DNA of 64,000 bases from Nocardia sp. NBC_00508 (GTDB lineage: Bacteria > Actinomycetota > Actinomycetes > Mycobacteriales > Mycobacteriaceae): contig NZ_CP107852.1 in assembly GCF_036346875.1 (NCBI RefSeq), positions 7,440,001 through 7,504,000 on the forward strand, given 5' to 3'. The translations under genes and the position numbers were made by a program. This document shows positions 23,827 through 31,204 of the stretch, one piece after another. Positions within the stretch are counted from its first letter, which is position 1. The number at the start of each line of letters is the position of its first letter. A model generated the notes under the pieces. That model saw only the letters and a program-made list of their open reading frames with translations. It did not search any database and was not told the DNA's origin.

Positions 23827-24324
23827 TCAGCGATCGGCCGATGTGCCGCGCCAGCGCCAAGGCGCGATGAGCCACGCCAACAGAAACAGCGCGGAGAGGA
23901 TGATTCCAGCGGCCACCGCTTCTGCCCTCCCCGCCACGTAATCCACGACGAGGACCACTGCCCCGACCAAGGCGAGTCCCAGCAACGCGATGCCCGCCAT
24001 CGCGCAGCGATGCGCCGCGGCGACGACATTGCCCAGCCGGTGTCGTCGGAACAGGATGCGATGCCAGGACACCGGCGCGACCAAGAAGACCGTGGCCCCG
24101 ACGGCGGCGCTCAGCGTAACGATGTAGAGCGTTCGCATGGCTGGCGACAACGTGCCGAACGACGCCTCGAACGGCAGGATCAGCAGTGCCCCGAACAGGA
24201 ACTGCACGCCGGTCTGCACGACGCGCAGTTCCTGGATCAGACTGGCCCAATTGCGATCCAATTGTTCGAGTTCGGTCTCACCACGCTCGCGGCGCCCCCA
24301 GGCGTAGTCGTCATTCTCTGGCAC
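23827..24324 (-). CDS. DUF6328-family four-helix membrane protein
   Basis: A 165-residue protein with a charged N-terminus, then LDRNWASLIQELRVVQTGVQFLFGALLILPF, which is the signature of the DUF6328 family, followed by three further membrane segments and a basic C-terminus. Function is unknown; members commonly occur in actinobacterial stress regions. It overlaps the chaB-like gene by 14 bp and is the second gene of that operon, so it probably shares the SigF-like promoter at 24815-24838. Confidence 0.8.
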   Translation of the reverse strand: MPENDDYAWGRRERGETELEQLDRNWASLIQELRVVQTGVQFLFGALLILPFEASFGTLSPAMRTLYIVTLSAAVGATVFLVAPVSWHRILFRRHRLGNVVAAAHRCAMAGIALLGLALVGAVVLVVDYVAGRAEAVAAGIILSALFLLAWLIAPWRWRGTSADR

Positions 24325-24736
24325 GCTGGGTCTCCTGGCGATTACGTCTCTCGATCGCCTCGACGAGTTCGTCCTTGGTCATCCGGGAGCGGCCCGGGAT
24401 CGACAGCCGTCGGGCGACGGCGAGCAGGTGCTCCTTCGGCGCGTTGGCGTCGACTCCTTCGGCGGTCTCCCCCTGCGTCCCCGGGCCACCGATCTCGGCG
24501 CGTTCGCCGGAAGGGCCGCGGCGTGGTTTGGGCTCCCAGTGGTCGCCGGTCTTCTCGTAACTGTGCTTCAGCGCGGCGCAGGCGACGCGATGGGCGCGCT
24601 TCTCGTTGCCGTCGTACTGTTCGAGTGCGGCGTCGTGCGCCTCCGCGAAGGTTCGCTGAGCCTTCTCGTCCGACCGGCGCAGGGTGCTCGGCAACTCGGA
24701 CTGTTCGACTTCGCCGCGTGCCGTCGTCTTGGGCAT
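24311..24736 (-). CDS. ChaB-family protein with C-terminal Rho-N/SAP-like domain
   Basis: A 141-residue protein: residues 12-70 are a ChaB domain (LPSTLRRSDEKAQRTFAEAHDAALEQYDG, AHRVACAALKHSYEK). A polar linker follows, and the last 40 residues are a Rho-N/SAP-type helix-extended-helix (KEHLLAVARRLSIPGRSRMTKDELVEAIERR) that often binds nucleic acid. The ATG at 24736 is preceded by GGAAGGAA at good spacing. First gene of a two-gene operon with the DUF6328 protein. The SigF-like promoter upstream suggests a general-stress gene. Confidence 0.82.
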   Translation of the reverse strand: MPKTTARGEVEQSELPSTLRRSDEKAQRTFAEAHDAALEQYDGNEKRAHRVACAALKHSYEKTGDHWEPKPRRGPSGERAEIGGPGTQGETAEGVDANAPKEHLLAVARRLSIPGRSRMTKDELVEAIERRNRQETQRARE

Positions 24737-24814
24737 GGTCGTTCCTTCCATGTCGTCCGGTAGTCCGGAAGCCGCTCGCGACGTGTCCCGCGGGCCATCT
24801 CCGCATCGGGTCGC

Positions 24815-24856
24815 ATACCCGGTAAAACCTCGATTAACCTGGGGTCTGCCGGGTAT
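24815..24856. promoter_or_regulatory. Divergent SigF-like promoters sharing one -35 region
   Basis: The minus strand has GGTTA (24835-24839), 14 nt, GGGTAT (24815-24820), leading to the chaB-like gene. The plus strand has GATTA (24832-24836), 14 nt, GGGTAT (24851-24856), leading to the nucleotidyltransferase gene at 24866. The two -35 boxes overlap around the central TTAA and both spacers are 14 nt, so the arrangement is symmetric. The plus-strand transcript would start within a few bases of the ATG, giving a leaderless or near-leaderless mRNA. Confidence 0.6.
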
Positions 24857-24865
24857 CACCGCTGC

Positions 24866-25429
24866 ATGCTCGTCACCACCGATCAGTTGCTGCACGCGCT
24901 CACCCGCGCGGTGAACGCGCTGGCCGCTACCGATATCCGGTTCGCGGTGGCGGGCGGCTGCGCGGTCTACGCTCGCGGCGGGCCTGCCTCGCAACACGAC
25001 GTCGACATCTTCGTGAAACCCGCCGACGCCGCGCGCGCGGTCCATGTCCTGGCGCGTGCGGGACTTCGGGTATGCGAACCGCCGGAGAACTGGCTGCGCA
25101 AGGTCTACGCCGACGACATCCTCATCGACCTGATCTACCGTCCGAACGACCGCGAGGTGACCGACGAACTGCTCGATCGCGCCACCGTGATGCGGATCGG
25201 ACCGGCCAAGGCCCTGGTGATCAGCGGCACCGACCTGATGGTGGACAAGATGCTCGTCTTCGACGCCCACCGCCTCGACCTCAGCCCGATCCTGCATATC
25301 GCGCGCGACCTGCGGGAACAGGTGGACTGGGAGATGGTGCGCGAGGAGACCAAGGCGTCGCCCTACGCGCGGGCCTTTCTCGGCCTGCTGGACGATCTCG
25401 GCATCACCCGCACCGGAAAGGTGGACTGA
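24866..25429 (+). CDS. Nucleotidyltransferase-fold protein
   Basis: A 187-residue protein with the minimal nucleotidyltransferase signature: FAVAGGCAVYARGGPASQHDVDIFV gives the helix-capping GG-(x)-A and the DxD metal site (D-V-D), and a third acidic residue lies in ILIDLIYRP. The family includes AbiEii-like toxins and aminoglycoside nucleotidyltransferase-like proteins. No antitoxin neighbour is visible, and the next genes are BON and metallophosphoesterase, so a toxin role is not supported. ATG 24866 lies 10 bp after a SigF -10 box. Its stop overlaps the BON gene start (TGATG). Confidence 0.75.
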   Translation: MLVTTDQLLHALTRAVNALAATDIRFAVAGGCAVYARGGPASQHDVDIFVKPADAARAVHVLARAGLRVCEPPENWLRKVYADDILIDLIYRPNDREVTDELLDRATVMRIGPAKALVISGTDLMVDKMLVFDAHRLDLSPILHIARDLREQVDWEMVREETKASPYARAFLGLLDDLGITRTGKVD

Positions 25430-25698
25430 TGGAGCAGCCGCAATACGTCGTCGCTCATCTGCGCCGCGCGTTGGCCGAGGATCCGCGCACCGCCGAACTC
25501 GGGGCGCAGGTGACCATCCGCGGCGATGTCGTGGTGCTCGGCGGCGAAGTGAGCAGCGAAGAGCGCAAGCGGCAGATGGAAACCGTGGTGCGCGAGCAAC
25601 TTCCGCACGCGCGCATCCACAACGACGTCCGTGTCACCCGACCCGCGGCGCCTCTGGAAACCGAGACGCTCGAGCCGGACGAATCCGAAAGGAGTTGA
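25429..25698 (+). CDS. BON-domain protein
   Basis: An 89-residue protein consisting of one BON domain (YVVAHLRRALAEDPRTAELGAQVTIRGDVVVLGGEVSSEERKRQ, then LPHARIHNDVRV) plus an acidic tail. BON domains bind phospholipid or periplasmic partners, but this protein lacks a signal peptide and so is cytosolic. Translation is coupled to the upstream gene through a TGATG overlap, and its stop lies 6 bp before the metallophosphoesterase start. Same operon, presumably SigF-dependent. Confidence 0.78.
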   Translation: MEQPQYVVAHLRRALAEDPRTAELGAQVTIRGDVVVLGGEVSSEERKRQMETVVREQLPHARIHNDVRVTRPAAPLETETLEPDESERS

Positions 25699-25703
25699 GC
25701 GGC

Positions 25704-26423
25704 ATGCGGATAGCCGCGGTCGGGGACGTACACATGGGCGTGGATTCCCGCGGGCAGTGGCGGCCCGCGCTGCGCGAGCTGCCCGAGCGAGCCGACATCC
25801 TCCTGCTCGCCGGCGATCTGACGCGCCACGGCACCGTCGACGAAGCAAAGGTCGTCGCCGAAGAGTTCGCGGACCTCGGCGTGCCGGTCGCCGCCGTGCT
25901 CGGCAACCACGATTACCACTGCGACGCCGAGCACGACATCGCGTCTCTGCTCGGCGACCACGGCATCACTGTCCTGGAAGGGTCCTCGGTGACGCTGACC
26001 GTCGGCGGGACCACGCTCGGAGTCGCGGGCACGAAAGGCTTCGGCGGTGGGTTCGCGGGCAAGTGCGCCAGTGTCTTCGGCGAACGACTGATGCGCGAAT
26101 TCGCCGGGCACACCGTGGAAGTAGCCGACGCGCTGGGCGGTGCGCTGGCCGCGCTGGACACCGACGTCACGGTCGCGCTCACGCACTACTCCCCCGTCAG
26201 CGACACGCTGCACGGCGAGCCGCGGGAGATCTACCCGTTTCTCGGGTCCTACCTGCTCGGCGAGGCGATCGATGCGCACGGCGCCGATCTGGCGTTGCAC
26301 GGCCACGCGCACGCGGGCGCCGAGCGCGGCACGACTCCGGGCGGCATCCGGGTGCGTAATGTCGCCCAGCCGGTGATTCGCGCGGCGTACGCGGTCTATG
26401 ACCTGCACCCGGCCGCGGTCTGA
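25704..26423 (+). CDS. Calcineurin-like metallophosphoesterase
   Basis: A 239-residue enzyme with the dinuclear-metal motifs of the family in order: VGDVHMG (DxH), LLLAGDLTRHG (GDxx), VLGNHDYHC (GNHD/E), ALTHYSP and LHGHAHAG (GHxH). It hydrolyses phosphomonoesters, phosphodiesters or cyclic nucleotides; the substrate is not determined. The ATG at 25704 is preceded by GGAG at 25691-25694; a TTG at 25695 is the outer limit of the frame. Third gene of the nucleotidyltransferase-BON-phosphoesterase operon. Confidence 0.86.
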   Translation: MRIAAVGDVHMGVDSRGQWRPALRELPERADILLLAGDLTRHGTVDEAKVVAEEFADLGVPVAAVLGNHDYHCDAEHDIASLLGDHGITVLEGSSVTLTVGGTTLGVAGTKGFGGGFAGKCASVFGERLMREFAGHTVEVADALGGALAALDTDVTVALTHYSPVSDTLHGEPREIYPFLGSYLLGEAIDAHGADLALHGHAHAGAERGTTPGGIRVRNVAQPVIRAAYAVYDLHPAAV

Positions 26424-26432
26424 GCACGCTGA

Positions 26433-26852
26433 TCAGAAGTCGGTCGAGATGGCTTCCACCGTGCTGCCCGACTCGGTGTTCTCGACGGTGGTGGCGACGT
26501 CTGCCTGAGCGATGATGCCGACCAGTTGGCCATTCTCCAGCACCGGCACGCGCCGTACCTGATGCTGCGACATCACCGACATCACCTTGCGTACGTCGTC
26601 GTTCGCGTCGACGGTGACCAGTTCTTCGCCGCCGAGTTCGCCTGCGTCCACCCCGAGGGGGTCCTTGCGCTGGGCGATCACTTTGACGACGATGTCGCGG
26701 TCGGTGAGCATGCCCTTCAGCCGGTTGTCCTCACCGCAGATGGGCAGGGCGCCGACATTCAACTCCGCCATCCGCTGCGCGGCCGTGACGATCGTGTCAC
26801 TGGACCGGACGCATTCCACGTCTGGGGTCATGATGTCCCGTGCTGTTGTCAT
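26433..26852 (-). CDS. Hrp1-like tandem CBS-domain protein
   Basis: A 139-residue protein made of two CBS domains. MTTARDIMTPDVECV, MAELNVGALPICG, GMLTDRDIVVK and HQVRRVPVLENGQLVGIIAQADVA closely resemble Hrp1 (Rv2626c), the hypoxia/dormancy-induced CBS protein of M. tuberculosis. CBS pairs bind adenine nucleotides and sense energy state. The promoter seen here is SigF-type (26917-26941) and I found no DosR box, so stationary-phase rather than hypoxia control is suggested. Convergent with the phosphoesterase gene (9-bp gap). Confidence 0.85.
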   Translation of the reverse strand: MTTARDIMTPDVECVRSSDTIVTAAQRMAELNVGALPICGEDNRLKGMLTDRDIVVKVIAQRKDPLGVDAGELGGEELVTVDANDDVRKVMSVMSQHQVRRVPVLENGQLVGIIAQADVATTVENTESGSTVEAISTDF

Positions 26853-26916
26853 CGGTGTCCTCCTGGGACGTCCTGGTTGATGCGAGCGCCCGCCGATCGG
26901 GCGACTCGCTCAGGTC

Positions 26917-26949
26917 GTACCCGCGTTTCGGTTCTCGTAACGCGGGCAT
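26917..26949. promoter_or_regulatory. Overlapping divergent SigF promoters (hrp1-like / usfY)
   Basis: Minus strand: GTTA (26938-26941), 15 nt, GGGTAC (26917-26922) towards the CBS gene at 26852. Plus strand: GTTT (26925-26928), 15 nt, GGGCAT (26944-26949) towards the usfY-like gene at 27050. Each -35 box lies within the other promoter's spacer, so the two RNA polymerase footprints interlock and cannot both be filled. Confidence 0.6.
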
Positions 26950-27049
26950 CCGACAGGTATGGCGGCCCAGGGCCACCGATTCGAATGCTTCCCGAACCCT
27001 GGCCACCTGAGCACCGAAATCGTTGCCGCTCAAGAGAAAGGACAGTCCG

Positions 27050-27388
27050 ATGCTGCCAGCACCGAACGAATCGAACGCGGGATCCGGCGCCGGTGAGCAG
27101 CACGGATCGCACGAGACTTTCCCCGACCACGCCCGCACCGTTCGCACGCACGCCGGGGAATCCATCGAGGACGCCCGGAACTGGCCGGGCATCATCCTGG
27201 TCGGGATCGGCATCGTGACCATCGCGCTCACGCTCACCGCGGCCGGATACGGGTTCGCGGGCTGGGCGGTCGTCGCCGGTGTCGTCAGCGCTGTGTGCGT
27301 CGTCGCAGGCGTGCTCGTGATAGTCGCCGAACATCGCCGAATCAAAGCGCGTGAAGGCAGGCGGCTGAGGGACGCGGCCGGTCACTGA
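27050..27388 (+). CDS. usfY: UsfY-family membrane protein
   Basis: A 112-residue protein with a polar N-terminus, DHARTVRTHAGESIEDARNWPG, two hydrophobic segments (IILVGIGIVTIALTLTAAGYG, VVAGVVSAVCVVAGVLVIV) and EHRRIKAREGRR. The DHLRTTRPLAGES-like stretch, the WPG and the EHRR ending match UsfY. In mycobacteria the usfY gene sits directly upstream of rsbW-sigF; here it is 6 kb away but still in the same stress region with its own SigF-like promoter. Function unknown. The RBS GAAAGGA precedes ATG 27050. Confidence 0.72.
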   Translation: MLPAPNESNAGSGAGEQHGSHETFPDHARTVRTHAGESIEDARNWPGIILVGIGIVTIALTLTAAGYGFAGWAVVAGVVSAVCVVAGVLVIVAEHRRIKAREGRRLRDAAGH

Positions 27389-27465
27389 TCGACCGGACGG
27401 GCAATCGCGTGCCGGATACCGCGGCTCGTGTCGCGACCCCCGTGCTGATTCCGAGGGAGAAGACA

Positions 27466-27927
27466 ATGACAGACCAACGCAATCGGGCCTTGGTTCGGCT
27501 CGCCTTGATCACCTGTGCGTGCGCGGCGGGTTCGGCGCTGGCGGCATGTTCCGGCAACGACGACAGTGCCCCCGTTCCGGCGACGCCCGGTCCGGAGACG
27601 GTCTCGATCACGATGCCGGGTCCGGACCGGACGGACGTGCCGAACCCCGACCAGATCACGCCGGAGGCGGCGAAGCAGTTGTGCGACATGACGCGCGCCG
27701 ACCTCGACACCTGGCGTGATCAGGGGACCACGATCGCCAAGGTGAGCTTCAACGGAACCGTGCATAACTGGGCGATCCGCAACGGAGGTCTCAACGACTT
27801 GATCGTCACCGACCGCACAGTCATCGACACCGCCACCACGCAGAACTGCCCCGACGTGCGCCAGCAGGCGCTGGAGGCCCTCGACGTCCCCGATCTGGCC
27901 TCGGCACTGGCGGGGGTCGGGCGATGA
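27466..27927 (+). CDS. Putative lipoprotein
   Basis: A 153-residue protein with a signal peptide and lipobox SALAAC (Cys at about residue 28), then a Ser/Pro-rich linker and a small folded domain with two further cysteines (QLCDMTRADLDTW, TTQNCPDVRQQALEAL). It is probably anchored at the outer face of the membrane. The family is not recognised. RBS GAGGGAGAAG precedes the ATG. Its stop overlaps the next lipoprotein gene by 4 bp. Confidence 0.7.
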   Translation: MTDQRNRALVRLALITCACAAGSALAACSGNDDSAPVPATPGPETVSITMPGPDRTDVPNPDQITPEAAKQLCDMTRADLDTWRDQGTTIAKVSFNGTVHNWAIRNGGLNDLIVTDRTVIDTATTQNCPDVRQQALEALDVPDLASALAGVGR

Positions 27928-28247
27928 GGGCCGCGGCCCGGCCCGGCCGGCTGGGCGTCGTTCTGGCCGTTCTGGCCGTGTGTGCGGCAGGTTGCGGGGA
28001 CGAGCCGCAGAAGGTGGTGAACAAGGGCGGCGACACCCCGTGTAACGAATTCGTCGCCCAGGACCCCGGCAAGCAGCGCATCACGACGGAGAAATTCCTC
28101 GAGCAGGAACGCGAGGGCGATGGAACGCCGGACGCACGCACTGTGGATGCCGCGATCGCGGCGATCGAATTGATGTGCGCGGCACAGGCCAATCCGGATA
28201 CCCCGATCCGGAAGGCGGATCTCACCGGCATTCTCGTGCCGAAATAA
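27924..28247 (+). CDS. Putative HdeA-like lipoprotein
   Basis: A 107-residue protein with a hydrophobic signal and lipobox CAAGC (Cys at residue 24), followed by a small helical domain with paired cysteines: TPCNEFVAQDPGKQRITTEKFL and AAIAAIELMCAAQ. The pattern of two helices bridged by a disulfide, with the QD..Q spacing, resembles HdeA/HdeB acid-stress chaperone-like proteins seen in mycobacteria; this is a motif-level judgement. ATGA overlap with the preceding lipoprotein gene. Confidence 0.62.
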   Translation: MRAAARPGRLGVVLAVLAVCAAGCGDEPQKVVNKGGDTPCNEFVAQDPGKQRITTEKFLEQEREGDGTPDARTVDAAIAAIELMCAAQANPDTPIRKADLTGILVPK

Positions 28248-28283
28248 CGGGATGGGATGCCCTCGCGAGAGTGGAAACCACAG

Positions 28284-28308
28284 GTTTCGAACCGCACGGA
28301 CCGGGCAT
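28284..28308 (+). promoter_or_regulatory. SigF-like promoter upstream of the GT9 gene
   Basis: GTTT (28284-28287), 15 nt, GGGCAT (28303-28308) match the SigF consensus with one -10 mismatch. The next likely start codon is the GTG at 28587, so the untranslated leader would be about 270 nt unless an upstream in-frame start (for example ATG 28356) is used. The stretch 28248-28586 holds no other feature I can support. Confidence 0.5.
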
Positions 28309-28586
28309 CACCCAAGTCACAACAGCTCACTCGAGCTGCGCATACCGCTCCCGCCATGGTTGCCGAGGCGCCGAACCGAGCGGGAGTACCGCCGGACCCT
28401 GATGCGCATGTCCTCGCCAACGGCGTCGAGGACGGCATCGTCCGGCGACTTCGAGGCGCGGCTTTCCCGGCATCCGCGCAGGATTTTCCGGCGAGCGGCT
28501 CGAAGGTTGTGGCACACCCGCCCCGGGTCGCCAACGACGTCGTCCCGGCGGCGGGTCCACCCGCAGCGACCACTATGGAGGCATCC

Positions 28587-29522
28587 GTGACTGTCACGCT
28601 CGTGCTGTGCGCGCACGGGCTGCGCGAGCTGCTGACGGCGGTTCCCGCCCTGCGCGCGTTACACGACGCAAAACGGCGGCACCGGCTCGTACTCGCTACG
28701 CCGGGCTGGCTGCGCCCCATCGTCGAACTCGCCGATTGCGTCGACGAACTGCACGCGACCCCGATGGGGGACGTGCTGCGCTGGAACGCGCCCCCGCCCG
28801 CCTTCGCGGTCGATCTGCACGGCACGGGAGCCGATAGCATCAGTGCGCTGCTCGCGACCGGCCCGGAATACATCATCGCGCACCGACACAAAGAGTTTCC
28901 CCAGGTGTGCGGCCCAGCGTGGCAGCCGGACCTGCCCGAGACCGCGCGGTGGTGCCGTCTGCTGGAATGGGTCGGCATTCCCGCCGATCCGGCTCGCCTG
29001 GATCTAGCACCGCCGCCGGAGAGCACCGGCGAGCGAGAATCCATCGTCGTGCACCCAGGTGGTGCGCCCGCGCGGCGCTGGCCGGCAGAGCGGTTCGCTG
29101 CCGTGGCGGCCGATCTACGCGAGTGGGGACGCCCGGTGCGCGTCGTCGGCAGCGCCGCGGACCGTCCGCTGGCCTGCCGCGTCGCAGAACAGGCCGGATT
29201 GCCCGAAACCAGTGTGCTGGCGGGTGAACTCACGCTGCGCGAGCTCGCCGTGCTGGTGGCCGACGCGGCGCTCGTGCTGAGCGGTGACACGGGCGTGGGG
29301 CACCTGGCCACCGCGTTCGGCACCCCGTCGGTGCAGATCTTCGGCCCCGAGTCGCCCGCGATAGCGGGACCGCCGTCGGAACGGGAGGCGCACATCGTCC
29401 TGTGGGCAGGCCGTGTCGATGACCCGCTGGCCGATGCTCCCGCGCCGGGGCTGACCATGATCAGCATCGCCGAAGTGGTCGCCGCCGCGGATCGGCAGCT
29501 CACCAGCCGGGTGCAGGTGTGA
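28587..29522 (+). CDS. Family 9 glycosyltransferase (ADP-heptose:LPS heptosyltransferase-like)
   Basis: A 311-residue GT-B protein. VTVTLVLCAHGLRELLTAVPALRAL is the GT9 N-terminal strand-helix. The nucleotide-sugar domain has VVHPGGAPARRWPAERFAAVAADL and LVLSGDTGVGHLATAFGTPSVQIFGP, the GT9 DTGxxHxAxAxG signature. Actinobacteria make no LPS, so the substrate is another sugar acceptor. I chose the GTG at 28587 because GGAGG at 28577-28581 sits six bases before it; ATG 28575 and further in-frame upstream starts exist. The SigF-like promoter upstream puts it in the stress regulon. Confidence 0.82.
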   Translation: MTVTLVLCAHGLRELLTAVPALRALHDAKRRHRLVLATPGWLRPIVELADCVDELHATPMGDVLRWNAPPPAFAVDLHGTGADSISALLATGPEYIIAHRHKEFPQVCGPAWQPDLPETARWCRLLEWVGIPADPARLDLAPPPESTGERESIVVHPGGAPARRWPAERFAAVAADLREWGRPVRVVGSAADRPLACRVAEQAGLPETSVLAGELTLRELAVLVADAALVLSGDTGVGHLATAFGTPSVQIFGPESPAIAGPPSEREAHIVLWAGRVDDPLADAPAPGLTMISIAEVVAAADRQLTSRVQV

Positions 29523-29537
29523 CGAGCGAGCACGGGC

Positions 29538-29562
29538 GTTTCGGCATGTCGAGACCGGCTAT
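29538..29562 (+). promoter_or_regulatory. SigF-like promoter of the FAD-Rieske gene
   Basis: GTTT (29538-29541), 15 nt, GGCTAT (29557-29562) fit the SigF consensus with one mismatch. The -10 box ends nine bases before the ATG at 29572, so the mRNA would be leaderless or nearly so. Confidence 0.5.
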
Positions 29563-29571
29563 TTCGGGGTT

Positions 29572-31095
29572 ATGACGTCCCTCTGGTTGCACGGCGCGCA
29601 GATCCCGGCACGATTGCGATTGACCCCGGGTTCGCGCTTCGACACGGTGGTGATCGGCGCGGGACTCACCGGTTTGGTGACTGCGCTGCTGCTGGTCGAG
29701 AACGGCATCGCGGTGGCCGTGGTCGAAGGCAGGCGCGTCGGGGCGGGAACGACCGGTTCCACCACGGGAAAGATCAGCCTGCTGCAGGGAACCCGTGCTC
29801 AGCAGATCGCGGCCCACCACTCCGATCACGCCTTGCGCGACTACGTCGAGGCGAATCGCGCAGGGCAGGAATGGTTGTTGCGTTTCTGCGCCGCGCACAG
29901 CGTTCCGGTCGAGCGGGTCGCCGCGCTGACCTACGCGCAGAACGAGGACGAAATGTCCGCGGTGCGCGCCGAATACGCCGCGACGCAGAAGGCGGGTCTG
30001 GCCACCGAACTGCTCGACGAACTCGATGTCCCGTTTCCGGCCTACGGCGCCGTGCGCCTCGCCGATCAGGCGCAGCTCGATCCGATGGCGCTGCTGGCGG
30101 CGCTGGCGGCCGACGTGGAGTCACATGGCGCGCCGATCTACGAGTCCACTCTGGTGCGCGGCGTGCACCACGGTGAGCGGGGCGATCTGGTGGTGTCGAC
30201 CGAACACGGCGAACTCGCCGCGCGCACGGTGGTGTTGGCCACGGGGACACCGATTCTCGATCGCGGCGGATTCTTCGCCCGGCTCACTCCGCAGCGGTCC
30301 TACTTGGCCGCATTCGGCGTGGACGGCCCGATTCCGCACGATATGTACATCAGCGCGGGCAGCCCGACGCGATCCCTGCGCCGGGCTGCGGGACCGGACG
30401 GCGAACTATTGCTCGTCGGCGGAAACGGCCACGTCGTCGGCCGCGGCGGATCGGCGCGGAAGAAGGCCGACGATCTGGTGAGCTGGGCGCGGACCTGGTT
30501 CCCCGCCGCTAACCCGGTGCACCAGTGGTCCGCCCAGGATTACACGCCGGTCGACGAGCTGCCCTACGTGGGGCCTGTGTTGCCTGGACAGAACGACATT
30601 CAGCTGGCCACCGGATACGCCAAGTGGGGACTGACCAACGGCGTCGCCGCGGCCATCGTGCTGGCCGGTCGGCGCATCGGCAACCCGCCGGACTGGGCGG
30701 GCGCGCTGGCCAGCTGGCGCCCGAGTGAACTCAAGGCGCTGCCCGCGGCGACGAAGATGAATGGCGCGGTGGCCCAGCACCTTTCCGCGGGCTGGCTGCG
30801 CGCGGTCACCCGGCACGATGGCGCCGCCCCGCCCGAAGGATGCGGCACGGTGCTGCGCGAGGGTCTGCACCCGACCGCGGTGTGCACGGTGGACGGCAGC
30901 ACCACGCGGGTATCCGCGATCTGCCCGCACCTGTACGGCATCGTGAGCTGGAACGACGCCGAACGCACCTGGGACTGCCCGCTGCACGGCTCACGGTTCA
31001 CGGCCGACGGCACGTTGCTCGAGGGTCCGGCCACCAAATCGCTTACTCCACTGCAGATCCCGCGCGGTACCCCCGGAGCGGACCCGACCACGTAG
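29572..31095 (+). CDS. DadA-type FAD oxidoreductase fused to a C-terminal Rieske [2Fe-2S] domain
   Basis: A 507-residue two-domain protein. Residues 22-380 are a glycine-oxidase-like FAD domain (FDTVVIGAGLTGLVTALLLVENGIAVAVVE, then GVAAAIVLAGRRIGNPPDW). Residues about 415-495 are a Rieske domain with CPHLYGIVSW and CPLHGSRF, the CxH...CxxH ligands of a 2Fe-2S cluster. The family is common in bacilli and actinobacteria; the substrate is unknown. It probably oxidises a small amine or aldehyde and passes electrons to the cluster. A SigF-like promoter lies directly ahead. Confidence 0.88.
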   Translation: MTSLWLHGAQIPARLRLTPGSRFDTVVIGAGLTGLVTALLLVENGIAVAVVEGRRVGAGTTGSTTGKISLLQGTRAQQIAAHHSDHALRDYVEANRAGQEWLLRFCAAHSVPVERVAALTYAQNEDEMSAVRAEYAATQKAGLATELLDELDVPFPAYGAVRLADQAQLDPMALLAALAADVESHGAPIYESTLVRGVHHGERGDLVVSTEHGELAARTVVLATGTPILDRGGFFARLTPQRSYLAAFGVDGPIPHDMYISAGSPTRSLRRAAGPDGELLLVGGNGHVVGRGGSARKKADDLVSWARTWFPAANPVHQWSAQDYTPVDELPYVGPVLPGQNDIQLATGYAKWGLTNGVAAAIVLAGRRIGNPPDWAGALASWRPSELKALPAATKMNGAVAQHLSAGWLRAVTRHDGAAPPEGCGTVLREGLHPTAVCTVDGSTTRVSAICPHLYGIVSWNDAERTWDCPLHGSRFTADGTLLEGPATKSLTPLQIPRGTPGADPTT

Positions 31096-31204
31096 TCCCG
31101 CACTTCCGCACGCGGGGCGACGCATACCGGACTGTCCGTCGAAACCTGCCCGAGCAGCGTCCGACGCCGGAGCGTTGCCAGAACTCGATCGCAGGACGCC
31201 GCGA

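Noticed and set aside
24866..25429. AbiEii-type toxin-antitoxin interpretation of the nucleotidyltransferase
   Set aside because: No AbiEi-like antitoxin is adjacent, and the gene is coupled to BON and phosphoesterase genes under a stress promoter.
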